Below, piece after piece: positions 1-7,803 of a DNA stretch of 30,534 bases; positions within the stretch are counted from its first letter, which is position 1, and the number at the start of each line of letters is the position of its first letter. Under the pieces are notes generated by a model. It was not told where the DNA came from and made no database searches. It saw only the letters and a program-made list of their open reading frames with translations. A program made the position numbers and the translations under genes. The stretch comes from Prolixibacteraceae bacterium (GTDB taxonomy: Bacteria > Bacteroidota > Bacteroidia > Bacteroidales > Prolixibacteraceae): positions 14,034-44,567 of the forward strand of contig DPCJ01000097.1 in assembly GCA_003516705.1 (NCBI GenBank), written 5' to 3'.

Positions 1-56
1 GGTGATTTTGCCGTATTCGGATCTGGTTGCGAAACAACAATGCTCTTGATTTTCAA
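1..56 (-). CDS. hemD: Uroporphyrinogen-III synthase, N-terminal fragment cut by the window edge
   Basis: Only the first 18 or so codons are present. The translation from a TTG at 56-54 reads LKIKSIVVSQPDPNTAKSP, which fits the start of Bacteroidota HemD proteins (a K-I-x-x-I-L/V-V-S-Q-P opening followed by a K-S-P). HemD closes hydroxymethylbilane to uroporphyrinogen III in heme biosynthesis. No in-frame ATG lies between the DUF4271 stop and this point, so the start is probably TTG. The gene follows the DUF4271 gene after 35 bases on the same strand, a neighbourhood that is common in this phylum. The identity rests on a short stretch plus context. Confidence 0.75.
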   Translation of the reverse strand, partial: MKIKSIVVSQPDPNTAKS

Positions 57-91
57 GTTATTCTTTCTTTTAATTAATACTTGTCCCTGCC

Positions 92-1012
92 TTAGCCAAC
101 CGCTACCTTGTATATTAAAAGCAAGGGTAAAAATTCAAGGGTACAAAGGTATAAAAACAGATAAATAATAGATACCTGTTTTTTTAATAAAATTGATATC
201 GCTCTTTTTAGCAATAGCCCATAAAAAAATGCAAGGGTAAAAACTCCTGTACCTATTGATATTATTGTGTTTCCGAAAGGACTAAAGGCAATAAAAGCAA
301 CCACCGGAAACAGAATTACACCCGCAGCCCTGTAGAAATTGTCCATGTTAAACATCAGTTCGTTCGTATCGGAAGCACCAATAAACAGCGATCCCATTGT
401 TTTGTACAGCAACTTCTTAACCAGAAAAAACAGGATGAGAATCCCCGATGTTTTTCCAAGTTCGTTTAAATTGAAGTTGACTTTACCAACCGAAGTAAGC
501 CCGATTATCTGGTAAACAAATATTGAAACCGAGATGTAAAACAAAACTTCGAGCCGGAAAGCCCCGTGTAAAAAAGAATAGTTTTTTTCGCGGTACATGC
601 GAACCGATGCATTATAATTAAAAATAGTCTGAAAAAGCGAACCGATGTATTTTGAATATCCACCCCTCACACTAGCCAGTAATGCAAGTAAAACAAGAAA
701 AAGTATCGTAAATATATCGTTGCTGAACTCCTGTTTCTGCCGCGGAACCACTGGTAATCCTCTCCAGAGAATAGTTTCGAAATATGCTGTATCGCTGGGG
801 AAACGGGCATCGCCAATAAATATTTTCTCTTCAGGCTTAATCTCGAAAAATCTGAAAGTAGTATCAGAAGGTGTCCGGAGCAATGAATCCATTTCATACG
901 AAAGTGAATCTTCGATAAGCACCGATTCTTCAAAAACCTGTGATGCAGTTGTGTCAAAAACTGCCTGCTGGTCAGCGCTCGTTGGTATTTCGTATGTTGG
1001 TAATGAATTCAT
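92..1012 (-). CDS. DUF4271 family integral membrane protein
   Basis: A 306-residue protein of unknown function. The first third (about residues 1-95) is polar and acidic and probably not in the membrane. It is followed by about six hydrophobic segments, at roughly 100-117, 153-173, 190-206, 228-248, 252-272 and 283-303. The C-terminal pattern L-Y-L-C-T-L-E-x-L-P-L-L-L-I-Y-K is a hallmark of DUF4271. A longer frame starts with TTG at 1021, but I prefer the ATG at 1012 because a TATCTTTG promoter element sits at 1030-1037, which would leave almost no leader for the longer form. It lies directly upstream of hemD and is divergent from the dihydrouridine synthase gene. The link to heme synthesis is by neighbourhood only. 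Confidence 0.85.
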   Translation of the reverse strand: MNSLPTYEIPTSADQQAVFDTTASQVFEESVLIEDSLSYEMDSLLRTPSDTTFRFFEIKPEEKIFIGDARFPSDTAYFETILWRGLPVVPRQKQEFSNDIFTILFLVLLALLASVRGGYSKYIGSLFQTIFNYNASVRMYREKNYSFLHGAFRLEVLFYISVSIFVYQIIGLTSVGKVNFNLNELGKTSGILILFFLVKKLLYKTMGSLFIGASDTNELMFNMDNFYRAAGVILFPVVAFIAFSPFGNTIISIGTGVFTLAFFYGLLLKRAISILLKKQVSIIYLFLYLCTLEFLPLLLIYKVAVG

Positions 1013-1029
1013 TTTTTGCAAAGCGTTGG

Positions 1030-1037
1030 CAAAGATA
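1030..1037 (-). promoter_or_regulatory. Probable -7 promoter element for the DUF4271-hemD operon
   Basis: The minus strand reads TATCTTTG, an exact match to the Bacteroidota -7 consensus TAnnTTTG, ending 18 bases before the ATG at 1012. I see no good TTTG at the -33 spacing, so this is a half-supported promoter. Confidence 0.5.
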
Positions 1038-1083
1038 TCAATTCGAAACAGATTGTGTTTCGTGTTTAGTATTTTTACGCACG

Positions 1084-2046
1084 ATGAACAATGAATTACA
1101 ACCGCACCCGGTTTGCTACCTCGCTCCTTTGCAGGGATTTACCGATTTTGTGTACCGAAGGCTATATGCGCAGGTTTTCAGCGAAATTGACGCCTTTTTT
1201 ATTCCGTATATTTCGGTTAAAAACAACGAGGTTTTGCGAAAATATGAAAAGGAAGTACTCCCGGTAAATAATCCGCAAACGCGGGTAATACCGCAGGTTT
1301 TAGCTGCTTCGGCTGTTGAAATGCTGTTTCTTGCAAACTATCTTTCAACGCTTGGTTATACCGAAATCAACCTCAATCTCGGCTGCCCTTATCCGATGGT
1401 AACCAAACGCGGAATGGGCGCTGGCCTGTTGCCGTATCCCGAAAAAATTGAAGCAATTCTTGCTGCTTTTTTCAAAAATACAAATCTGAAATTGTCGGTG
1501 AAAATGCGGGCCGGGCTTGTTTCTGCTACCGAAATTGAACAGGTTGTTCCGGTGCTGAATCAATTTCCGCTTTCGGAAGTGATTCTTCATCCGCGTGTAG
1601 CCAAACAGTTGTATGCAGGCGATATTATTGAATCGGCTTTTGAATTTGCAACTTCTGCGCTGAAACACCGCCTGGTTTATAATGGCGATGTAAATTCAGC
1701 TGATGATTATCATCGAATCAGACAAAAATTCCCGGATACCAGTTATTTTATGGCAGGTCGCGGTGTACTGATGAATCCGTTTCTGCCAGCCGAAATCAAA
1801 AACCAGCATTTCAGCCAAACTGAAAGGAAAGAAAAACTAATTGAATTTCATAAACTGATGCTTGAAGAGTACCTGAAAGTAATGGACAACCCCGGTAATG
1901 CCCTGAATAAAATGAAACAGTTCTGGATTTATTTCTGCCACAATTTTGCAGAACCAAAGAAATGTCTGAAGAAAATAGTAAAATCAAACGGATTGACGGC
2001 TTATCAAACTGCAGTAAATCTTATATTTCACGGAAATCTCAGTTAA
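1084..2046 (+). CDS. tRNA-dihydrouridine synthase family protein
   Basis: A 320-residue flavoenzyme of the Dus family, which reduces uridine to dihydrouridine in the D-loop of tRNA using FMN and NADPH. Visible features are the N-terminal A-P-L-Q-G-F-T-D segment (residues 14-21), the N-L-G-C-P motif with the catalytic cysteine at residue 101, the V-K-M-R-A-G segment with a conserved lysine at 140, H169 in L-H-P-R, N-G-D at 200-202 and G-R-G at 225-227 for phosphate binding of FMN. The length is normal. An in-frame reading extends upstream to 940 but runs into the divergent DUF4271 gene; ATG 1084 gives the standard Dus N-terminus. The 3' end overlaps the small ORF at 2039-2197 by 8 bases, tail to tail. 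The DusA/B/C subtype cannot be told by eye. Confidence 0.92.
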   Translation: MNNELQPHPVCYLAPLQGFTDFVYRRLYAQVFSEIDAFFIPYISVKNNEVLRKYEKEVLPVNNPQTRVIPQVLAASAVEMLFLANYLSTLGYTEINLNLGCPYPMVTKRGMGAGLLPYPEKIEAILAAFFKNTNLKLSVKMRAGLVSATEIEQVVPVLNQFPLSEVILHPRVAKQLYAGDIIESAFEFATSALKHRLVYNGDVNSADDYHRIRQKFPDTSYFMAGRGVLMNPFLPAEIKNQHFSQTERKEKLIEFHKLMLEEYLKVMDNPGNALNKMKQFWIYFCHNFAEPKKCLKKIVKSNGLTAYQTAVNLIFHGNLS

Positions 2047-2197
2047 CCGAACAGTTGTTCCGTTCGTATTTTTCCATCAGATTCATCAGCAAATAAAGTT
2101 CCTTCTCCTCTTCCGGAGTTTTCGGACTGCCACAAATTTCGAGGAAGCGCTTTAATCCTTCCTGATAATCTTCTTCCGTTTCAATTTCGTGAATCAT
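2039..2197 (-). CDS. 52-residue HigA-like antitoxin N-terminal fragment
   Basis: The minus strand has a 52-codon ORF (ATG at 2197, TGA at 2041-2039) beginning 6 bases after the polA stop. The protein opens with MIHEIETEEDYQEGLKRFLE and continues with T-P-E-E-E-K-E-L-Y-L-L-x-x-L-x-E-K-Y-E. This closely follows the N-terminal half of HigA/COG5499-type antitoxins (I-x-T-E-x-D-Y-x-x-A-L-x-R, then T-P-E-x-x-E-L-x-L-L-x-x-L-x-x-x-Y-E). The usual C-terminal helix-turn-helix half is missing, because the reading frame ends inside the convergent dus gene. No HigB toxin gene is adjacent. It may be a remnant, or a short gene co-transcribed with polA. Family assignment is from pattern recall, not a search. 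Confidence 0.6.
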   Translation of the reverse strand: MIHEIETEEDYQEGLKRFLEICGSPKTPEEEKELYLLMNLMEKYERNNCSVN

Positions 2198-2203
2198 ACC
2201 TGT

Positions 2204-5002
2204 TTAATGTGCATCGAGCCAGTTTGCGGCTGCATTCATTTCAACCGTTAATTTTACACCAATTTCAACCGCATCTTCCATTTCAGATTTTACAATTGCT
2301 TTTACCTCATCAAGCTCGGTTTTCAGCACATCAAAATTTAACTCATCGTGTACCTGAAGCACCATTTTCGATTTCAGTTTCAATGTTTCAAACTGCCTGT
2401 GAATGTTAATCATCGCAATTTTGATGATGTCGGCAGCCGAACCCTGAATGGGCGCGTTTATTGCATTTCGTTCGGCCATTCCGCGAACCACCGCGTTTGC
2501 CGAATTAATGTCGGATAAATAACGTCGGCGCCCCATAATTGTTTGAACAAACCCCTGATTTCTTGCAAGTTCAATCTGTTTGTCCATATAAAGTTTGATT
2601 TTGGGGAAATTTTCGAAATAACCGTCAATCAAAAGCTTGGCCTCGGAGCGCGAAATATTTAGGCGTTGCGACAATCCAAACGAAGAAATGCCGTAAATAA
2701 TGCCAAAGTTGGCGGTTTTGGCTTTGCGCCTCATATCGCCGTCAACCTCTGTTTCGGGCACTTTGTAAATTTTTGCTGCTGTTATCGCGTGAATATCTTT
2801 CCCTTCGTTAAACGCTTTTTGCATTTCCTCGTCGCCACTCAGTGCGGCCATAATCCGAAGTTCAATTTGCGAGTAGTCAGCCGAAAGAAAAGTATGGTTT
2901 TCATCTGAAGGAATAAATGCCTTGCGTATTTCACGTCCGTTCAGCGTGCGGATTGGGATATTCTGCAGGTTCGGGTTTACCGAACTCAACCTTCCGGTAG
3001 CTGCAATTGCCTGGTTGTATGATGTATGAATTTTTCCTGTCCTGCGGTTCACCAGCAACGGCAGCGCTTCCACATACGTCGAAAGTAATTTTCTCAGTTC
3101 CCTGAAATCGAGGACTTTTTCAATTATCGGGTGTTTATGTTGCAGCTGAACCAGCACTTCTTCGGCAGTGGAATATTGTTTTGTCTTTGTCTTTTTGGCG
3201 TTGGGGTCGATGTTCAGTTTTTCGAACAAAATAATTCCCAACTGCTGTGGCGACGACACGTTAAACTGCTCGCCGGCCAACGCAATAATTTCCTGTTCAA
3301 GTTGAATGATTTGTTCCAGCAAAACTTTCGAATAACTGTTCAACTCATCCGAATTAATGCGCACTCCTGCGTTTTCCATTCCAACCAATACCGGAACCAG
3401 CGGCATTTCGAGTGTTTCAAAAAGCTCGCGCACTTTGAATTTGTCGAGATCGGGGTCAATTTTTAGTTTGAGCTGAAGTGTGAGGTCGGCATCTTCGCAG
3501 GCATAATCGCGCAGTTTTTCGGGAGTAACCGAACGCATGGTGGGCTGGGTTTTCCCCTTTTTACCAATTAAATCTTCAGTTGGTATTTTAGTATAGTTGA
3601 GGTAAATATCGCACAGGTAATCGAGCCCGTGTTTTAAATCGGGCTGAATAAGGTAGTGCGCCAGCATGGTGTCGTACAACGGGCCTTTTACTTCGATGCC
3701 GTAATTGCTGAGCATCAGCATGTCGTATTTTATGTTTTGCCCGATTTTGGTAATGTTTTCGTCGGCAAAAATCTCGCGGAATTCGTCGATTACTTTTTGT
3801 GCTTCAGCCCGGTTAGCCGGAACCGTTACACAGTAGGCTTCGTGCGGACGAAACGCAAACGACAGGCAAACAATTTCGGATGAATGTGTATCAAGTCCGG
3901 TAGTTTCGCTGTCGAAACAAAACTCGTTTTGTACTGAAAGTTCGGCACGCAAACTAGCGCGCTGTAACGCAGTTTCAACCAGGTAATACTGGTGAGGCAC
4001 GGTTTCGATGGTATCGCGGTTTTTGGCAACCGGCACTGTATCCACAGTTCCCATATCGAACAGAGTACCCTGAAATGGGTTTCCAGCTGGCACTGCCTGA
4101 GGTGGTGCAACACCCTCAGCTTCTCTCAGCTTTAAGCGCTGAATAAGACTTTTAAATTCGAGTTCCTCGAAAAGTGCGATCAGCGCTTCCTTGTTCAGTG
4201 GGTCGCGGGTCAGGTTTTTTGTGTTAAATTCGATTGGAACATCAAGAATAATGGTCGCCAGCTCGCGCGAAAGCCGGACCTGTTGTTCAAACTGAATTAA
4301 ATTCTCCTGTAGTTTTCCTTTTAACTGGCCAATGTTCTGGTAAACGCCGTCGATGCTGCCGTAATCAGCAATCAGTTTTTCGGCGGTTTTTGGCCCCACA
4401 CCCGGACAACCCGGAATGTTATCGGCTGAGTCGCCCATCAAACCGAGGATGTCGATAATCTGTTCTGTATTTTTTATCCCGAAATTTTCCTGAATTTCTT
4501 TAATCCCCCAAACTTCGGCATCGTCGCCGCTTTTGCCGGGTTTAAACATGAAAATATTTTCGGTAACCAACTGTGCGTAATCCTTGTCGGGTGTCATCAT
4601 GTAAGTAACAAAACCCTGCCTTTCGGCTTCCTTGGCTAAAGTGCCAATCACATCGTCGGCTTCGAACCCTGCTTTTTCGATAATAGGGATATTAAACCCT
4701 TCAATAATTTTGCGAATATACGGAACCGATTTGCGCAGGTCTTCTGGCATTTCCTCGCGGTTGGCTTTGTAATCAGGAAACCGTTCGTGACGGAAAGTAG
4801 GTCCCGACGGGTCGAAAACCACACCAATATAATCGGGTTTTTCCTTTTCCAAAACCTGAACAATGGTATTGGTAACTCCCAGCATGGCCGAGGTATTTAC
4901 CCCTTTCGAGTTAAACCGCGGATTGCGGATAAACGCAAAATAGCTGCGGTAAATCAATGCGTAGGCATCGAGCAGGAAAAGTTTCGGTTTGTTATCGGAC
5001 AT
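2204..5002 (-). CDS. polA: DNA polymerase I
   Basis: A full-length 932-residue family A polymerase for Okazaki fragment maturation and repair synthesis. All three parts are present. The 5' nuclease covers about 1-290, with L-L-D-A-Y-A at 10-15, G-F-E-A-D-D at 112-117 and G-D-S-A-D-N-I-P-G from 190. The 3'-5' exonuclease covers about 340-515 and appears active: D364 and E366 in D-S-E-T-T-G-L-D, N423 and D427 in I-G-Q-N-I-K-Y-D, and Y500 with D504 in Y-A-C-E-D. The polymerase has motif A D-Y-S-Q-I-E-L-R at 709-716, motif B from R758 to Y770 with phenylalanine at 766, and motif C V-H-D-E at 884-887. The ATG at 5002 gives the canonical N-terminus. A HigA-like fragment follows 6 bases after its stop. 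Confidence 0.98.
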   Translation of the reverse strand: MSDNKPKLFLLDAYALIYRSYFAFIRNPRFNSKGVNTSAMLGVTNTIVQVLEKEKPDYIGVVFDPSGPTFRHERFPDYKANREEMPEDLRKSVPYIRKIIEGFNIPIIEKAGFEADDVIGTLAKEAERQGFVTYMMTPDKDYAQLVTENIFMFKPGKSGDDAEVWGIKEIQENFGIKNTEQIIDILGLMGDSADNIPGCPGVGPKTAEKLIADYGSIDGVYQNIGQLKGKLQENLIQFEQQVRLSRELATIILDVPIEFNTKNLTRDPLNKEALIALFEELEFKSLIQRLKLREAEGVAPPQAVPAGNPFQGTLFDMGTVDTVPVAKNRDTIETVPHQYYLVETALQRASLRAELSVQNEFCFDSETTGLDTHSSEIVCLSFAFRPHEAYCVTVPANRAEAQKVIDEFREIFADENITKIGQNIKYDMLMLSNYGIEVKGPLYDTMLAHYLIQPDLKHGLDYLCDIYLNYTKIPTEDLIGKKGKTQPTMRSVTPEKLRDYACEDADLTLQLKLKIDPDLDKFKVRELFETLEMPLVPVLVGMENAGVRINSDELNSYSKVLLEQIIQLEQEIIALAGEQFNVSSPQQLGIILFEKLNIDPNAKKTKTKQYSTAEEVLVQLQHKHPIIEKVLDFRELRKLLSTYVEALPLLVNRRTGKIHTSYNQAIAATGRLSSVNPNLQNIPIRTLNGREIRKAFIPSDENHTFLSADYSQIELRIMAALSGDEEMQKAFNEGKDIHAITAAKIYKVPETEVDGDMRRKAKTANFGIIYGISSFGLSQRLNISRSEAKLLIDGYFENFPKIKLYMDKQIELARNQGFVQTIMGRRRYLSDINSANAVVRGMAERNAINAPIQGSAADIIKIAMINIHRQFETLKLKSKMVLQVHDELNFDVLKTELDEVKAIVKSEMEDAVEIGVKLTVEMNAAANWLDAH

Positions 5003-5062
5003 ATTTTCTTGTTTTCAATGTTTTATCGGTTTTGTTATCTTGCATAGACAGATTTGTTTTTA

Positions 5063-5144
5063 TGTCATTTCGACGACGCAGGAGGAGAAATCTCTCTTTT
5101 CTGGAACAGATTTCTCACCCTCGTGCCTCAGGTTCGAAATGACA
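5063..5144. repeat. 82-bp palindromic intergenic element (MITE/REP-like)
   Basis: The ends are perfect 11-bp inverted repeats, TGTCATTTCGA at 5063-5073 and TCGAAATGACA at 5134-5144. A second nested pair, GAGAAATCT at 5085-5093 and AGATTTCTC at 5108-5116, lies inside, so the whole unit can fold as one long hairpin. It sits in the gap between queD and polA with no ORF of its own. Dispersed elements of this style occur in Bacteroidota genomes; this exact copy number cannot be judged from one window. Confidence 0.75.
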
Positions 5145-5225
5145 GCATTTTTGCAGCATTCGTTCAATTTCGCATGCAGAAAAATAAATTTTATAAAATC
5201 TAAAAATCTGTCAATCTTCCTTACT

Positions 5226-5672
5226 TCAATTATCTTCAGCAAACCACTCCGCAAACGAAGTTTCGGTTTCGTACAGCCTGATGCTGTATAATGTAACACC
5301 CAAAGGCAGCAGTGGTTGAAGAATTGAGGCAATATAAACCACAAGGTTTTCGGAAGTGGGCTGAAACCCCACAACAATCACGCGACTTGTAACCTTTTGC
5401 AGCAGCGCTTTCTGCTCTTCCGGAATCAATTGGTTGACCATCAACGCGTGATCGAAAACATTCACAATATTTGTTTTCACCAGATTTTTCAGTTCTCCGA
5501 AATCAATTACCATCCCGTCTTTTGGGTGACCGGGTTCGTTGCGCGGTTCGCCGGTAACTGTAACCTCAAGATAATAAGAGTGCCCGTGAATATTGCGGCA
5601 CAATCCGTCGTATTCGTACAACGTGTGCGCCATTTCGAAATGAAATCGTTTTGTGATTCGAATTTTTGACAT
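5226..5672 (-). CDS. queD: 6-carboxy-tetrahydropterin synthase / 6-pyruvoyl-tetrahydropterin synthase family (QueD-like)
   Basis: A 148-residue protein of the T-fold PTPS/QueD family. In queuosine synthesis QueD makes 6-carboxy-5,6,7,8-tetrahydropterin from dihydroneopterin triphosphate. The zinc ligands are visible as H16 in F-E-M-A-H and H29/H31 in I-H-G-H. A cysteine at 25, four residues before H29, matches the C-x3-H-G-H arrangement of QueD. D74-H75 (F-D-H-A-L), P-T-S-E-N at 105-109 and E135 complete the active site. The frame extends upstream to 5762, but ATG 5672 gives the family N-terminus and is preceded by AAAGGAAA. It lies 37 bases after the DEAD-box helicase gene and is probably co-transcribed. 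A strict PTPS role in another pterin pathway is the alternative. Confidence 0.88.
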   Translation of the reverse strand: MSKIRITKRFHFEMAHTLYEYDGLCRNIHGHSYYLEVTVTGEPRNEPGHPKDGMVIDFGELKNLVKTNIVNVFDHALMVNQLIPEEQKALLQKVTSRVIVVGFQPTSENLVVYIASILQPLLPLGVTLYSIRLYETETSFAEWFAEDN

Positions 5673-5709
5673 TTTCCTTTCGTTTTTCCCGTTCACGAAA
5701 GTACAGTTT

Positions 5710-6969
5710 TTACTTATATCTGAACGATTTTGTGCGACCCAATCGCTGATTACGGGCTGCAAATTGTTCTTTTTTCCTGATTAACTTTTCCTTTTCCCAG
5801 ATTGTTTTTTCAGCGCTTGTCATGGGTTTTTCGGTTTGTGGGAAAGGATTATTTTTTACCACTTCAATTTTTTGGCTGATGAGTTTTTCAATGTCACGTA
5901 CATAACCGTTTTCCTCAGGTTCGCAAATCGAGATCGAAACTCCCTCCTCGCCTGCCCTGCCTGCCCTGCCAATGCGGTGTACATACGTTTCCGAAATATT
6001 CGGGATATCATAATTGATTACATATTTCAGCTTGTCGATATCAATTCCGCGGGCGGCAATATCGGTGGCCACCAACACACGGATATGGCCCTCTTTAAAT
6101 TGCAGCAAAACCTTTTGCCGCTGGTTCTGGCCTTTGTCGCCATGAATGGCCGCCGCGCTGATATTCCTTGATTTCAGGTGTTTGGTAATTTTATCGGCAC
6201 CGTGTTTGGTTTTCGAAAACAACAAAACCTGTGTCAGCGCGCTGTCGTTTAAAATGTGGTTCAGCAAATCTTTTTTTGTGGCTTTGTTGGTGTAATACAA
6301 ATACTGCTGCACGGTTTCGGCAGTTGTTGCTTTTGGAGTGGCTTCAATTTTCTGCGGGTTCAGCAATATTTTTTTCGAAAGGTCAACAATATTGCCGGGC
6401 ATTGTGGCCGAGAAAAACAGCGATTGCCGTTTGAGCGGCAGTTTGGCAATAATTTTACGGATGTCGTGAATAAAACCCATATCGAGCATACGGTCGGCCT
6501 CGTCAAGCACAAAGTATTCGATATCGTGTAACCGCACATAACCCTGGTCCATCAGGTCGAGCAGCCTGCCCGGTGTTGCCACAAGCACATCGATGCCGTT
6601 TCTGATGGAAGCCGTTTGCGATGCCTGTTTAACCCCGCCAAAAATCACCGTGTTGCGTATGCCCGTGTATCTTCCGTACACCGAAAAGCTTTCGCCAATC
6701 TGAATGGCAAGTTCACGGGTTGGGGTAATTACAAGCGCTTTTATTTTCCGGGTTTTGTTGTTTTCGTGTTGCCGGTTGTACAAATGCTGCAGAATGGGGA
6801 TGGCAAAAGCGGCAGTTTTTCCGGTGCCGGTTTGGGCGCTTCCCAAAACATCGTGTCTGTTGAGAATTACCGGAATTGCTTTTTCCTGTATTAATGTTGG
6901 TTCGGTGTATCCTTCTTCTTTAACAGCCCTTAAAATGGGTTCAATAATAGCTAAATCTTCAAATCGCAT
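5710..6969 (-). CDS. DEAD-box ATP-dependent RNA helicase (RhlE-like)
   Basis: A 419-residue cytoplasmic RNA helicase. Motifs run in order: F3 and the Q motif T-L-I-Q-E-K-A-I-P (25-33), motif I A-Q-T-G-T-G-K-T (45-52), Ia P-T-R-E-L-A (83-88), Ib T-P-G-R-L (132-136), II D-E-A-D (156-159), III S-A-T (187-189), V A-T-D-I-A-A-R-G-I-D (301-310) and VI H-R-I-G-R-A-G-R-A-G (331-340). The C-terminal tail of about 45 residues is basic, as in RhlE proteins, which help ribosome assembly and RNA turnover. Start at ATG 6969. A TACCTTTG promoter element lies upstream at 7042-7049, and queD follows. Confidence 0.93.
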   Translation of the reverse strand: MRFEDLAIIEPILRAVKEEGYTEPTLIQEKAIPVILNRHDVLGSAQTGTGKTAAFAIPILQHLYNRQHENNKTRKIKALVITPTRELAIQIGESFSVYGRYTGIRNTVIFGGVKQASQTASIRNGIDVLVATPGRLLDLMDQGYVRLHDIEYFVLDEADRMLDMGFIHDIRKIIAKLPLKRQSLFFSATMPGNIVDLSKKILLNPQKIEATPKATTAETVQQYLYYTNKATKKDLLNHILNDSALTQVLLFSKTKHGADKITKHLKSRNISAAAIHGDKGQNQRQKVLLQFKEGHIRVLVATDIAARGIDIDKLKYVINYDIPNISETYVHRIGRAGRAGEEGVSISICEPEENGYVRDIEKLISQKIEVVKNNPFPQTEKPMTSAEKTIWEKEKLIRKKEQFAARNQRLGRTKSFRYK

Positions 6970-7041
6970 GTTTCAATTTTCTTTTGTTTCCGGTAAAAAT
7001 ATTCTGTTGGATATTTCGCGGGGAGTGTTTTCTATTGCGCA

Positions 7042-7049
7042 CAAAGGTA
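7042..7049 (-). promoter_or_regulatory. Probable -7 promoter element for the DEAD-box helicase
   Basis: The minus strand reads TACCTTTG, an exact TAnnTTTG match, about 73 bases before the helicase ATG. The -33 TTTG is not evident, so support is partial. Confidence 0.4.
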
Positions 7050-7287
7050 TGCTTTTAAATCGGAATACATTATCCGGCGGGTTTTTGAGGGCTGGTGGTG
7101 GTATATATAGCAATTCCCTAAAACGTGTTATAAAACATCTTGACTTGTATTGGTCAATTTGATTAACTTGTTTGGATAAAAACAATCCGAAACTTCCCTT
7201 GATAAAAAAAGCACAGCAAATGCTCAAATAAAAAAGGACCCGGAACAAAAACAGAACAACAACAATAAAATTACTATACCAGAATGC

Positions 7288-7325
7288 AAAAAAAAGCCAC
7301 CTGCGCCGACAAGCAAACAGGTGGC
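7288..7325 (-). terminator. Stem-loop with U-tract on the minus strand (terminator or leader hairpin)
   Basis: Perfect 8-bp arms GCCACCTG (7296-7303) and CAGGTGGC (7318-7325) enclose 14 bases. On the minus strand the stem is followed by eight T residues, the form of an intrinsic terminator. No obvious minus-strand gene ends here; the nearest is the HNH gene, whose stop is 0.8 kb upstream. On the plus strand it would sit in the 5' leader of the gene at 7373. Its role is therefore open. Confidence 0.55.
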
Positions 7326-7372
7326 CCGGGATAATAACTATCACTAATTATTAACACAAATCAAAAGTAATT

Positions 7373-7732
7373 ATGACAAGTTTAAATGAATCAAAAAAAC
7401 GCGATTTTATCGCCATGCTCATTGTTATCATGGAGCAAAACGACGGATTACTGGCTGAAAAAGGGTACAATCCCGCCAACATCATCGCCCAGTTAAAGGA
7501 AGAGCTGACTATCACCGACCAGAAAGAAGCACAACAGAAAGCAGCAATGGCCGCCGCCAAAAATGCCACACGCGAAGCTACAGAAGCGTTGGATATAACG
7601 TACAAACATGCCTCAGCAACTGTCGATCTTATCTCAGGTTTACTGGGTAAGGACGACAACCTGCTGAAAGAAATCAAAAAGCTGCGGAAAACAACACCTC
7701 CGCCGCCACCGGATTCCGGAACACAGGACTGA
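7373..7732 (+). CDS. Hypothetical protein, 119 residues, alanine/charge-rich with proline tail
   Basis: I do not recognise a named family. The protein is soluble, with no signal peptide or membrane segment. It appears mostly helical: an N-terminal part (1-50, S-L-N-E-S-K-K-R-D-F-I), an alanine- and charge-rich helix at about 50-72, a conserved-looking stretch A-T-V-D-L-I-S-G-L-L-G-K around 83-94, a basic helix, and a tail with five consecutive prolines. Coding on this strand is supported by the sensible amino-acid composition and by a terminator directly downstream (7748-7780). The opposite strand is also open (7351-7803) but gives an unlikely serine/cysteine-rich product. The gene is isolated between the helicase and a 21-bp repeat array, in what looks like an accessory patch. 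Confidence 0.7.
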   Translation: MTSLNESKKRDFIAMLIVIMEQNDGLLAEKGYNPANIIAQLKEELTITDQKEAQQKAAMAAAKNATREATEALDITYKHASATVDLISGLLGKDDNLLKEIKKLRKTTPPPPPDSGTQD

Positions 7733-7747
7733 TACCTGATTATACCA

Positions 7748-7780
7748 AAAATCCGCTGCTTATCCCGGGGCGGATTTTTT
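7748..7780 (+). terminator. Intrinsic terminator after the 119-residue protein gene
   Basis: Arms AAAATCCGC (7748-7756) and GCGGATTTT (7770-7778) form a 9-bp stem followed by more T residues. It begins 15 bases after the stop codon at 7732. Because the stem has A/T-rich flanks on both sides, it could also act in the opposite direction. Confidence 0.8.
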
Positions 7781-7803
7781 TTTGCCCCGATTTCAATCCT
7801 CAA

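Larger units (their letters stand above)
6970..7372. other. 403-bp divergent intergenic region between helicase and 119-residue protein gene
   Basis: I find no convincing gene. The left part holds the helicase leader and its -7 element; 7195-7295 is A-rich; and a strong stem-loop lies at 7296-7325 shortly before the start of the plus-strand gene at 7373. I could not place a clean TAnnTTTG promoter for that gene. Confidence 0.6.

Noticed and set aside
3826..4113. Minus-strand ORFs inside polA in another frame
   Set aside because: Shadow of polA coding; no independent start signal or family resemblance.
7351..7803. 150-codon minus-strand ORF opposite the 119-residue protein
   Set aside because: Serine/cysteine-rich improbable product with a glycine run from the complement of the proline codons; the plus-strand frame has better composition and a properly placed terminator.
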